DNA from: CAYQQR01 sp964420035
GTDB taxonomy: Bacteria; Bacteroidota; Bacteroidia; Bacteroidales; SM23-62
DNA: 45,257 bases
Assembly: GCA_964420035.1 (NCBI GenBank)
Contig: CAYQQR010000036.1
Location: forward strand, 1 to 45,257
Reading direction: 5' to 3'
Part shown: one piece after another, positions 8,462 to 16,105 of the stretch
Position numbering within the stretch: position 1 is the stretch's first letter
How the letters are laid out: the number at the start of each line of letters is the position of its first letter
Notes under the pieces: generated by a model
The model's database searches: none
Seen by the model: the letters and a program-made list of their open reading frames with translations, nothing else
What the model was told of the DNA's origin: nothing
Translations under genes and position numbers: made by a program

Positions 8462-8929
8462 TTATGCATTTTCCATGGCATCCAGGATTTGCCTGGTGTG
8501 ATCCCTGGTGTTGACCTTGTCAAAGATATTCAGGATTTTCTGTTCTTTTCCTATCACATAGGTTTTCCTCAGTACCCCTTCATAAGTCTTGCCGTACATC
8601 TTCTTCTCCCCCCAGGCATCGTAGGCTTTAAGAATCTCTTTATCCTCGTCGGAGATCAGGGTAAAGGGCAGATCATATTTTGCAATGAAGTTCTGGTGCG
8701 ATTTCTGTGAATCCGGACTGACCCCTACGATCTCGTATTCCGTATTCTTAAGCTCTTTAAAATTATCCCTGAGGTTACATGCCTCGGCAGTGCAGCCTGG
8801 GGTGTTATCCTTCGGATAAAAGTACAGGATCAGTTTTTTCCCTTTGAAATCCTCAAGACGTACGGTATTACCCTTTTGGTCTTTTCCTTCGAAAGCAGGT
8901 GCCTGAACACCTTCATTTAGTTTTGCCAT
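8462..8929 (-). CDS. bcp: Thioredoxin-dependent peroxiredoxin, Bcp/PrxQ type
   Basis: 155 residues from the ATG at 8929 (MAKLNEGVQAPAF); an in-frame TTG three codons earlier was rejected. It reduces hydrogen peroxide and organic hydroperoxides using thioredoxin. The peroxidatic Cys46 lies in FYPKDNTPGCTAEAC and the resolving Cys51 five residues later, the CxxxxC spacing of the PrxQ class. The tail with a TYVIGKEQKI strand and a terminal helix is also typical. It is the first gene of a two-gene unit with recA, linking oxidative defence to DNA repair. Confidence 0.95.
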   Translation of the reverse strand: MAKLNEGVQAPAFEGKDQKGNTVRLEDFKGKKLILYFYPKDNTPGCTAEACNLRDNFKELKNTEYEIVGVSPDSQKSHQNFIAKYDLPFTLISDEDKEILKAYDAWGEKKMYGKTYEGVLRKTYVIGKEQKILNIFDKVNTRDHTRQILDAMENA

Positions 8930-8943
8930 AACACTCAATTAAG

Positions 8944-8973
8944 TAAAGATAAAACAATGAATTATAAATTAAA
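8944..8973 (-). promoter_or_regulatory. Probable promoter of bcp-recA
   Basis: On the minus strand, TTTA (8973-8970), an 18-bp spacer, then TATCTTTA (8951-8944). The -7 box differs from TAnnTTTG at its last base and the -33 box from TTTG at its last base. The predicted start lies a few bases before the bcp ATG at 8929. Confidence 0.45.
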
Positions 8974-9066
8974 CCCGGTCCCGCTGAATTCTTTTGAATT
9001 CTTTTTAACACGGGACTTTCAGAAGAAATAAAATTTGTATTTTCAGATCGTATTTGCTGACAATAC

Positions 9067-11019
9067 ATGATCTATAACAATCGGTCGAATCGTATGTTTA
9101 AAAGACTCCGCTTACCCCTTCAGATTATTCTGTGCCTTCTTATTTTTTCAACCGGACTCCGGGGGTTTGCCCAGGTCAGGAACAAGGGCAGGGACTGGAT
9201 CAAAACGCGGGCTTACCGGGATTTCAACGACGGTTTGCTTGAAAAAGCCTTCATTGGATTCAGTGAACTGCTGACCCGTTATCCCGAAGATCCCGTGTAC
9301 TATATGTTCAAAGGCGCTTGCCAGGTGGAATTGCAGATCGAGCTGGAAGAAGCTATTGAACTCCTGGAGTATGCCAGGGAACACGGGGCCCCTCCTGAAG
9401 TTCATTATTTTCTGGGGAAGGCCCATCTTAAATTGTACCAGTTTGACCTGGCCCGGAAAGAGCTGGGCCTGTTCAGGAAAAAGGCGGATAAGCGGCTGCG
9501 GGATAAATATGGCGCCGGACTGTTGTCCGCCATGATTGATAAAGCGGAAAAACTAACGAAACAGCCATTGCAGGTCGAGGTGGTTCAGAATGAGGAGTTG
9601 CCTTATGCGGATTTATCCTTACATTATGACCTCAGCAGCCTGGGGGGACAGATCGTGTATGATTCGGCTGTTCTGAAGGAGGAGCTTGAAGACCTGGAGC
9701 TGTCGGGCGACCGGCTATTTATTCATGACAGTGACTTGCATTACCTGTACTTTTCTGCAAAGACCGGTAACGGGAAAGGAAGTTACGATATTTACAGGAT
9801 GAAGTACAGGAGGGGGCGGGTCTATGGCAGTCCCGAGCGATTACCCGAAGAGATCAACACCGGTCTGGACGAACGCTATCCTTTTTTCGACCGTCAGCAA
9901 AACCTGCTCTATTTTTCCTCGGAGGGCCATGGGAGCATGGGGGGGCTGGATATTTATTCCTCTGCCTATGATTCCAGGAGAAAGAAATGGTCCCCGCCGG
10001 AACAGCTCGGTTTTCCGGTTAATTCAACCTCCGATGATTTTCTGTTTGTTCCCATTCAGGACAGCAACAGCATACTGCTTGCATCATCGCGTGAAGTTGC
10101 CTCGGGTTATGTTCATGTTTTCAGGATTGCCACCGAAGAATTTCCGGTTTACCTGAATCCCGTGCCTGAAGATTACGATCCCGCTTCCTGTGCATCCCTG
10201 ATCGCTCCGCCGCAAGTGCAGGCTACTGCAGAATTTTGGGCCGGTGCTGATGGATATGCACCACCCACAGAACTCATCAACGACGGGAAATACAATGCAC
10301 TCATAAATGAGTCGCTCAGCATGCAGGCCCGCTCCGACTCTTTTGCTGCAGTGGCAAGACAAACGCGGGTGGAGCTTGAAGGTATAGACAATAAGACCGA
10401 GAGGGGTCTGCTTCAGAAACTCATTCTGCAGATGGAAGCGCGATCGCGTTATTACCGGCAGATGGCTGATTCCACCTATCGGCATGCAAGGGATTACGAA
10501 TCGGCCTTTCTTCAAAAAAACCCGGGTAATGAATTTATAATTCCCGATCGCACCATCAGCGGCATTACGGTATACAGGTACAGGACCGGTACGGCAGAAG
10601 ATCCTTCCCCTGTGGATGCCAGCAATGTAATGGCCGGGAACCCCGTTATTTATGAGTCTGTAGGAGATTTTCGCGTATACATGTATCCACCGTATAATGC
10701 CAACAATCCGGTACCTTTCAATGAGAAATTAACCGATGGAATCCTGTACCGTATCCAGTTGGGGGCTTTTGCAAATCCTGTCGATTTTCATTATTTCAGG
10801 GGCATCAGTCCCATCAGTGCGGAACGTACGATTGACGGTAAACTTACCCGCTACTACGCGGGTAAGTTCACTTCTTACCAGGATGCCCGTAAGGCCCTGC
10901 AGATGGTACGGGAGTATGGTTTTGAGGATGCCTTCCTGGTGGCCTATATCAATACCAACAAGCTTCCGGTGCCCAGGGTTAAGGTATATGAGGAGCAACT
11001 CAGGGATTATTATGAATGA
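9067..11019 (+). CDS. TPR - PD40 propeller - SPOR envelope protein
   Basis: 650 residues. The signal peptide (1-36) ends in GFAQ; translation could also begin at Met10 (9094). Residues 45-165 form helical repeats with TPR character (GLLEKAFIGFSELLTRYPEDP). Residues 205-355 hold PD40-type blades (LYFSAKTGNGKGSYDIYRM; LLYFSSEGHGSMGGLDIYS) as found in the N-terminal parts of Bacteroidota OmpA-family and gliding/T9SS accessory proteins. After a helical linker with two Met/Arg-rich helices (about 405-490), residues 565-640 form a SPOR domain (LYRIQLGAFANP; YYAGKFTSYQDARKAL), likely to bind septal peptidoglycan. Its specific role is unknown. The stop codon overlaps an alternative clpS start, and clpS follows at once. 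Confidence 0.85.
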   Translation: MIYNNRSNRMFKRLRLPLQIILCLLIFSTGLRGFAQVRNKGRDWIKTRAYRDFNDGLLEKAFIGFSELLTRYPEDPVYYMFKGACQVELQIELEEAIELLEYAREHGAPPEVHYFLGKAHLKLYQFDLARKELGLFRKKADKRLRDKYGAGLLSAMIDKAEKLTKQPLQVEVVQNEELPYADLSLHYDLSSLGGQIVYDSAVLKEELEDLELSGDRLFIHDSDLHYLYFSAKTGNGKGSYDIYRMKYRRGRVYGSPERLPEEINTGLDERYPFFDRQQNLLYFSSEGHGSMGGLDIYSSAYDSRRKKWSPPEQLGFPVNSTSDDFLFVPIQDSNSILLASSREVASGYVHVFRIATEEFPVYLNPVPEDYDPASCASLIAPPQVQATAEFWAGADGYAPPTELINDGKYNALINESLSMQARSDSFAAVARQTRVELEGIDNKTERGLLQKLILQMEARSRYYRQMADSTYRHARDYESAFLQKNPGNEFIIPDRTISGITVYRYRTGTAEDPSPVDASNVMAGNPVIYESVGDFRVYMYPPYNANNPVPFNEKLTDGILYRIQLGAFANPVDFHYFRGISPISAERTIDGKLTRYYAGKFTSYQDARKALQMVREYGFEDAFLVAYINTNKLPVPRVKVYEEQLRDYYE

Positions 11020-11034
11020 GAAAGGAATTTTTTC

Positions 11035-11042
11035 TACTTTTG
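11035..11042 (+). promoter_or_regulatory. -7 box for clpS
   Basis: TACTTTTG matches TAnnTTTG. It lies 31 bp before the ATG at 11066 and just after the stop of the upstream gene, so clpS (and the nfeD-floA pair behind it) could be transcribed independently. This favours 11066 over the upstream in-frame ATG at 11012. No clear -33 box. Confidence 0.45.
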
Positions 11043-11065
11043 ATCAGGGGATAAATGATATTGTT

Positions 11066-11353
11066 ATGAGTGAAAAGACAAAAAAAGAAGAAGTACCGGT
11101 CCTGGATGAAGAGCAACTAACGGACGGGTTGAATGAAAAGTACCTCATTCTGCATAATGATGAGAAACACACTTTCGACTATGTTATTGATTCCTTGATC
11201 GAGATCTGTGAACATACACAGGAACAGGCCGAGCAGTGTACCTATATTGTACATTACAAGGGGAAATGCGATGTAAAGAAAGGTGCAGGTTCTTATCTCC
11301 GGCCCTTCCGCAAAGGCTTGGTTGAGAAAGGATTAAAAGCAACGATTGAATAA
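11066..11353 (+). CDS. clpS: ATP-dependent Clp protease adaptor ClpS
   Basis: 95 residues from the ATG at 11066. ClpS binds proteins with destabilising N-terminal residues and hands them to ClpAP/ClpCP (the N-end rule pathway). The core LILHNDEKHTFDYVIDSL gives the N-degron pocket (Asn-Asp and the Thr-x3-Val helix), followed by QAEQCTYIVHYKGKCDVKKG and a C-terminal helix. The first 20 residues are acidic and disordered-looking, as usual. An alternative ATG at 11012 would add 18 residues and overlap the previous stop. The frame also extends much further upstream inside the previous gene, but that part is a shadow. Confidence 0.9.
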   Translation: MSEKTKKEEVPVLDEEQLTDGLNEKYLILHNDEKHTFDYVIDSLIEICEHTQEQAEQCTYIVHYKGKCDVKKGAGSYLRPFRKGLVEKGLKATIE

Positions 11354-11364
11354 GTCAAGATAAA

Positions 11365-11850
11365 TTGTCCTTACTGGGTATCATATTGCTGATCTTGCTG
11401 GGGATCTTCCTATTCATCGTAGAATTTTTACTGGTCCCCGGTGTAACCGTTGCCGGTATCGGCGGGGCCGTTCTGCTTGCCGTTTCCATCTACCTTGCCT
11501 ATTCCACCCATGGAAGCACCGTGGGCAACTACACGCTCCTGGGAACGGTTGTTCTGATCATCGTAACATTGGTGTTTACCCTTAAATCCCGAACATGGCA
11601 GCGATTGATGCTAAGTTCCAACATAGAAAGCAAGATCGAATCCTCTGACAGGGAGGGGAGAATAAAGCCCGGAGATACAGGAGTAACCCTGACCCGCCTG
11701 AATCCCATGGGCCGGGTACAGATCAACGATGTTATCATAGAAGGGAAGTCAACCGGGACTTTCATACCGGAGCACAGCAAGGTGCAAGTGGTAAAGGTCC
11801 TTACTACACAAGTTATTGTTAAACCATTAAATAATTCTGAAGATGAGTGA
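11365..11850 (+). CDS. NfeD-like membrane protein (short form)
   Basis: 161 residues starting from TTG at 11365; an in-frame stop at 11347-11349 and the absence of any ATG in between leave no better start. Three hydrophobic helices (about 2-30, 32-48 and 52-72) precede a C-terminal OB-fold-like domain (GDTGVTLTRLNPMGRVQINDVIIEGKS, about 103-128). Short NfeD proteins are encoded next to flotillins and are thought to work with them in membrane microdomains. Here the stop codon overlaps the flotillin start by 8 bp, which implies translational coupling. It belongs to the run clpS - nfeD - floA. Confidence 0.9.
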   Translation: MSLLGIILLILLGIFLFIVEFLLVPGVTVAGIGGAVLLAVSIYLAYSTHGSTVGNYTLLGTVVLIIVTLVFTLKSRTWQRLMLSSNIESKIESSDREGRIKPGDTGVTLTRLNPMGRVQINDVIIEGKSTGTFIPEHSKVQVVKVLTTQVIVKPLNNSEDE

Positions 11851-12829
11851 AATAGGAATTTACATTGTCATCATCATAGCGGCGATCATCGGTTTGTGGG
11901 TGATCCTTTACTTCGTCCCGATCGGTTTGTGGTTTTCCGCTCTGGTTTCCGGTGTCCGGATCTCGCTTTTGCAGTTGATCCTGATGCGCTGGAGAAAGGT
12001 TCCTCCCCCCATTATCGTCAGGGCCCTGATCGAAGGGACCAAGGCGGGTTTGAAGCTGCAGCGAAATGATCTGGAAGCGCATTACCTGGCCGGGGGACAT
12101 GTGGAAAAAGTGGTTCATGCCCTGGTCTCGGCCAGTAAGGCAAACATAGACCTGCCTTTCCAGATGGCCACGGCCATCGACCTGGCAGGCCGGGATGTTT
12201 TTGAGGCGGTGCAGATGTCGGTTAATCCCAAGGTTATCGACACCCCTCCCGTGGCTGCCGTGGCCAAGGACGGTATCCAGCTGGTTGCCAAAGCCAGGGT
12301 GACCGTAAGGGCCAACATCAAACAACTGGTGGGTGGCGCCGGTGAAGAGACCGTGCTGGCCCGCGTGGGAGAGGGGATCGTGTCTTCCATCGGTTCTGCC
12401 GACTCGCACAAAGCCGTGCTGGAGAACCCGGATTCCATTTCCAAGCTGGTGCTGGGAAAAGGTCTGGATGCCGGGACGGCTTTCGAGATATTGTCCATTG
12501 ATATCGCCGATGTGGATATTGGTAAGAACATCGGGGCCGTGCTGCAGATGGACCAGGCCAATGCCGATAAGAATATTGCCCAGGCCAAAGCCGAAGAACG
12601 CCGTGCCATGGCCGTTGCCATGGAGCAGGAGATGAAAGCCAAGGCCCAGGAAGCCCGGGCCAAGGTGATCGAAGCCGAAGCCGAAGTGCCCCTTGCCATT
12701 TCAGATGCATTCCGCAGTGGCAACCTGGGGGTGATGGACTATTACCGGCTGGAAAACATACAGGCCGATACCGATATGCGCGACTCCATCAGCAAGTCCA
12801 CGGGACAGGATGAAAAAAAGAAGAAATAG
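11843..12829 (+). CDS. floA: Flotillin-like protein FloA
   Basis: 328 residues. FloA is a membrane scaffold that organises functional microdomains. The N-terminal hydrophobic hairpin (3-30) inserts into the membrane. The PHB/SPFH-like domain follows, with IDTPPVAAVAKDGIQLVAKARVTVRANIKQLVGGAGEETVLARVGEGIVSSIGSA-type sequence, and then the long Ala/Glu/Lys coiled coil (DQANADKNIAQAKAEERRAMAVAMEQEMKAKAQEARAKV region) and a C-terminal GVMDYYRLENIQADTDMR segment typical of the YqfA/FloA family. It overlaps nfeD by 8 bp and is followed by a strong terminator. Confidence 0.95.
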   Translation: MSEIGIYIVIIIAAIIGLWVILYFVPIGLWFSALVSGVRISLLQLILMRWRKVPPPIIVRALIEGTKAGLKLQRNDLEAHYLAGGHVEKVVHALVSASKANIDLPFQMATAIDLAGRDVFEAVQMSVNPKVIDTPPVAAVAKDGIQLVAKARVTVRANIKQLVGGAGEETVLARVGEGIVSSIGSADSHKAVLENPDSISKLVLGKGLDAGTAFEILSIDIADVDIGKNIGAVLQMDQANADKNIAQAKAEERRAMAVAMEQEMKAKAQEARAKVIEAEAEVPLAISDAFRSGNLGVMDYYRLENIQADTDMRDSISKSTGQDEKKKK

Positions 12830-12854
12830 AATTCTCTAACTCGCGGATTATACT

Positions 12855-12890
12855 AACCTCGGTGATGTTGAAGTCACTGAGGTTTTTTTT
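12855..12890 (+). terminator. Rho-independent terminator after floA
   Basis: AACCTCGGTGA (12855-12865) pairs with TCACTGAGGTT (12874-12884) with one G-T wobble and an 8-base loop, followed by a run of T to 12890. It closes the clpS-nfeD-floA unit and isolates the PUL regulator downstream. Confidence 0.88.
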
Positions 12891-12966
12891 CCCGGATGCT
12901 TTAGAAGCAAAAAAATTAATTATATGTAAATTCCTTGTCTAAATTTATCCAGGCAACTTGATTAAA

Positions 12967-15894
12967 ATGATTTTCAGGAATCATAAATATCCCGGCCGAC
13001 ATTTATTGACCGTTTTATTCCTTTTGAAACTGAGCCTGGCCCTGGGTCAGATAAAACCCATTGGCCTGCCCCTTGTGGATCACTACCGTCAGGATGTATA
13101 CAAAGGGGATGCCCAAAATTGGGATATCGTGGAAGATGCTATGGGTAATATGTATTTCGGGAATAACAGTGGCATTTTGAAATATGATGGAGAAGAATGG
13201 CAGGTTTTCCAGGTGAATAACGGATCCATGGTTCGATCCCTTGAGATCACCAACCACCAGAGAGTTTATGTCGGAGCCTATAATGAAATAGGTTTCCTGG
13301 ACAGAAGTGACAAGGGAAAAACCAACTACCATTCATTAAATCATCTGATACCCGAAGACGCCAGGGATTTCGATGATGTTTGGAAGATTCATCAAACACG
13401 GTATGGTATTGTTTTTCAGAGTTTTGAATATGTATTCATCTATACAAACGATACGGTAAAGGTCTTGCGCCCTGTTTCCAGCTTTGGATTTTCGTTCTAT
13501 ATTAACAACAATCTATATGTGGTCGAAAAAAGAATTGGTCTCCGGATATATAAGAACGGTGTGCTGGAAACAATTGCTGAAGACCCTTTATTTACACGAG
13601 ACGAGATCAGGCTCATTCAACCCCTGGAAAGGAATAACCTGCTTGTCGGGTCACTTTCGAACGGACTGTTTGTCTTGAAGGAGGGTGCTCTTACGCGCTG
13701 GAAAGCAGAAGTAAATAAAGAGTTACTGAATCACAAGTTATACAGTGGAATCAGGTTCAACGATCAATATGTTTTCGGTACGATCAAGAACGGATTGTTT
13801 ATTACCGACCGGGACGGAAATATCATCCAGCACATGAATCGCTTAAGGGGCCTTCAGAATAACACCGTATTGAGCATCTATGCCGATAAACTGAACAATA
13901 TATGGCTTGGATTGGATAATGGTATCGATTACATAAAAACAAGCCTTCCGGTTACCCTGATCAACTATAATTTCAACATCGAAACAGCCTACACGACCAT
14001 TGTATTTAATGACAGGATCTATGTGGGTACCAACCAGGGACTGTTTACAAAGAAAATAGATGAATTGAATGATTATCAAAAAACTCAGTTCGAAATGGTT
14101 GAAGGAACCGATGGCCAGGTATGGAAATTGAATGTTCATGACGGACAGTTACTTTGTGGCCATAATAATGGAGCATACCGGATCAGCGGTACCCATTCGG
14201 AAAAAATTGCAGATCTCAGGGGCGTCTGGAATTTCTTTAAAATAAATCCCCGGGATGATTTTCTTTTAAGTGGCACCTACAACGGTCTGATCGCTTATGC
14301 CAAAGATTCAAAAGGCCGTTGGAAATTCAGTCATTATATCAAAGGTATTGATATCTCATCCAGGATCATAAAAGTGGACCGGCAACATAACATTTGGATC
14401 AGTCATGACTATAGCGGATTATACCGGGTCATGCTCAATCCCGAATATGATTCCGTTGTGGTTTACAAACAGATGGATACGACGGATGGACTGCCCGGGA
14501 TACTACCCTACAGGATCCACAAATTCAACAATGCCTTGATCGTTTCGACCTATGAAGGGGTATACCAATACGATCATGAACAACAAAAATTTTTCAAGCC
14601 CGGGGAGGTGAATGATCTGCTGGGTGATTTAAGTATTTTAAATTATCTGAAGAAGGATGAACGTGGTAACATCTGGTATTTCACGGACAAGCAAATGGGC
14701 GTCTTCCGCTTACTGGAAGACGCTACCTACAAGGAAATATACACTCCTTTTATAATTTTTAAAACAGCTATTTTTGAATCATTCGAGAACCTGTACATAA
14801 TGGATCCGGAAAATGTTTTCATTGGAACACAGGATGGTCTGGTTCATTATGCTCCGAATATCAGCAAGGATTATTTCTATGAAATACAATCTACCATAAA
14901 AGAAGTTAGTATTGCATCCAAACAAAATGATTCTACCTGGTACTATTCAGGTAATGCTGGAATTGATGCCGAACTTCTGGAAGGTCAGTTCGCCATCCCC
15001 CATAGTTATAATACTTTAAGCTTCGCGGTTACCTGCACCGATCATGAAAATTCGGATAATATACAATACAGTTATCGTCTGTTAGGTTTCTCAGAGGACT
15101 GGAGTTCCTGGGCCGCTTCCAATATTAAGGAATACACCAATCTGCCGGCAGGGGAATATACCTTTGAAGTACGTGCCCGGAATATTTATCACAATCTAAG
15201 CAGTACCGACCAATTCAGTTTTATTGTCAGTCCTCCTTTTTACCAATCTAAAATCGCGATTGTGATCTATCTGATTCTCGCAGTTGTACTTTTAGCAGCC
15301 CTTGTTGTCTTTGTTACCCGCGGGATTGAAAAAGCGCGTGCCCATGAAAAAATAAAACAAATGCAGGTATTCGAAAAGAAAGAGCAGAAGCTTACCGAGG
15401 AACGGAATAATGTTGAAGCAGAAGTTGCCCGCTTAAGGAGTGAGAAACTTGAGGTGGAAATGAAACACAAGAACAAGGAACTGGTCAATTCCACTTATCA
15501 TATCATACAAAAGAATAAGTTCCTGAATTACATCAAACAGGAATTATCCAATTTGAGCGACAAGGCCAGAAGTGAACTTGTTGAAGAGGAGCTGAGAAGG
15601 ATCAGCAGAAAGATCGACAGGGACATCAGCAATAAAAAGAACTGGGAGGTCTTTAACCAATATTTTGATGAGGTTCACCAGGAGTTCTTACATCGACTCA
15701 AGGAAAAACACCCGGATCTCACGCCTAATGAAATGCGACTGAGTACTTATTTACGGATGAATATATCCACCAAAGAAATTGCACCCCTGATGAATATTTC
15801 CATACGGGGCGTCGAGATCAGCAGATATCGTCTCCGCAAAAAACTGAATCTGGACCGGGACACCAATCTTACAGAATATATCATGCAGATCTAG
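12967..15894 (+). CDS. Membrane-spanning PUL regulator: sensor propeller, Y_Y_Y, LuxR-like HTH
   Basis: 975 residues from the ATG at 12967; a TTG three codons upstream was not used. The signal peptide (1-27) is followed by a large periplasmic propeller built from two-component-regulator-type repeats (GLFVLKEG, NNTVLSIYADKLNNIWLGLDNGI, GNIWYFTDKQMGVFRL) and a triple-Tyr (Y_Y_Y) immunoglobulin-like domain (about 665-755, with IQYSYRLLGFSEDWSSW and LPAGEYTFEVRARN). One transmembrane helix (about 762-782) leads to a coiled coil (about 783-850) and a C-terminal LuxR-like helix-turn-helix (LTPNEMRLSTYLRMNISTKEIAPLMNISIRGVE region, about 915-970). There is no kinase or receiver domain. It sits before SusC/SusD and is the natural candidate to bind the direct-repeat operators found in three PUL promoters. 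Confidence 0.9.
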   Translation: MIFRNHKYPGRHLLTVLFLLKLSLALGQIKPIGLPLVDHYRQDVYKGDAQNWDIVEDAMGNMYFGNNSGILKYDGEEWQVFQVNNGSMVRSLEITNHQRVYVGAYNEIGFLDRSDKGKTNYHSLNHLIPEDARDFDDVWKIHQTRYGIVFQSFEYVFIYTNDTVKVLRPVSSFGFSFYINNNLYVVEKRIGLRIYKNGVLETIAEDPLFTRDEIRLIQPLERNNLLVGSLSNGLFVLKEGALTRWKAEVNKELLNHKLYSGIRFNDQYVFGTIKNGLFITDRDGNIIQHMNRLRGLQNNTVLSIYADKLNNIWLGLDNGIDYIKTSLPVTLINYNFNIETAYTTIVFNDRIYVGTNQGLFTKKIDELNDYQKTQFEMVEGTDGQVWKLNVHDGQLLCGHNNGAYRISGTHSEKIADLRGVWNFFKINPRDDFLLSGTYNGLIAYAKDSKGRWKFSHYIKGIDISSRIIKVDRQHNIWISHDYSGLYRVMLNPEYDSVVVYKQMDTTDGLPGILPYRIHKFNNALIVSTYEGVYQYDHEQQKFFKPGEVNDLLGDLSILNYLKKDERGNIWYFTDKQMGVFRLLEDATYKEIYTPFIIFKTAIFESFENLYIMDPENVFIGTQDGLVHYAPNISKDYFYEIQSTIKEVSIASKQNDSTWYYSGNAGIDAELLEGQFAIPHSYNTLSFAVTCTDHENSDNIQYSYRLLGFSEDWSSWAASNIKEYTNLPAGEYTFEVRARNIYHNLSSTDQFSFIVSPPFYQSKIAIVIYLILAVVLLAALVVFVTRGIEKARAHEKIKQMQVFEKKEQKLTEERNNVEAEVARLRSEKLEVEMKHKNKELVNSTYHIIQKNKFLNYIKQELSNLSDKARSELVEEELRRISRKIDRDISNKKNWEVFNQYFDEVHQEFLHRLKEKHPDLTPNEMRLSTYLRMNISTKEIAPLMNISIRGVEISRYRLRKKLNLDRDTNLTEYIMQI

Positions 15895-15979
15895 CCTGTT
15901 CTGTATAACTCAGTACTGTTGTTTGTTGTGCCTGGCAAACTTCACTAAGAACCATATTTTCTGTGCATTATGATCAAAT

Positions 15980-16022
15980 ATGAAGTAATAATGATGTAGT
16001 GAGGTGTTGTTGCTGTTGTATT
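15980..16022 (+). promoter_or_regulatory. Direct-repeat operator upstream of susC
   Basis: ATGAAGTAAT (15980-15989) and ATGATGTAGT (15991-16000), 11 bp start to start. A weaker third copy, CTGTTGTATT (16013-16022), lies 22 bp further, still in the 11-bp phase. The second repeat ends 64 bp before the first base of the TAATTTTG box at 16064. The same layout is found at 22378-22398 and 24872-24892. Probable binding site of the membrane-bound regulator at 12967. Confidence 0.7.
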
Positions 16023-16063
16023 GTTGTTGTGTCCTGATATTGGTGTAGACTTGCTTCATATCC

Positions 16064-16071
16064 TAATTTTG
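16064..16071 (+). promoter_or_regulatory. -7 box of the susC-susD operon
   Basis: TAATTTTG fits TAnnTTTG and lies 42 bp before the SusC ATG. The -33 region has only a poor match (ATTG with a 21-bp spacer), which suits a promoter that needs an activator bound at the upstream direct repeats. Confidence 0.65.
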
Positions 16072-16105
16072 GTCTAACGATTCTCAAAATTTAACTAAAA
16101 CACTT

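Noticed and set aside
10736..11065. N-terminal extension of clpS
   Set aside because: It overlaps the SPOR domain of the upstream gene in another frame; the ClpS homology begins only after 11066.
12115..12723. Minus-strand open frame opposite floA
   Set aside because: Ser/Ala-rich shadow of the flotillin coiled coil, no start context.
15900..16060. GTT-rich tract before susC as a simple trinucleotide repeat or tRNA remnant
   Set aside because: It does not fold as tRNA and is better explained by degenerate copies of the 11-bp operator repeat.
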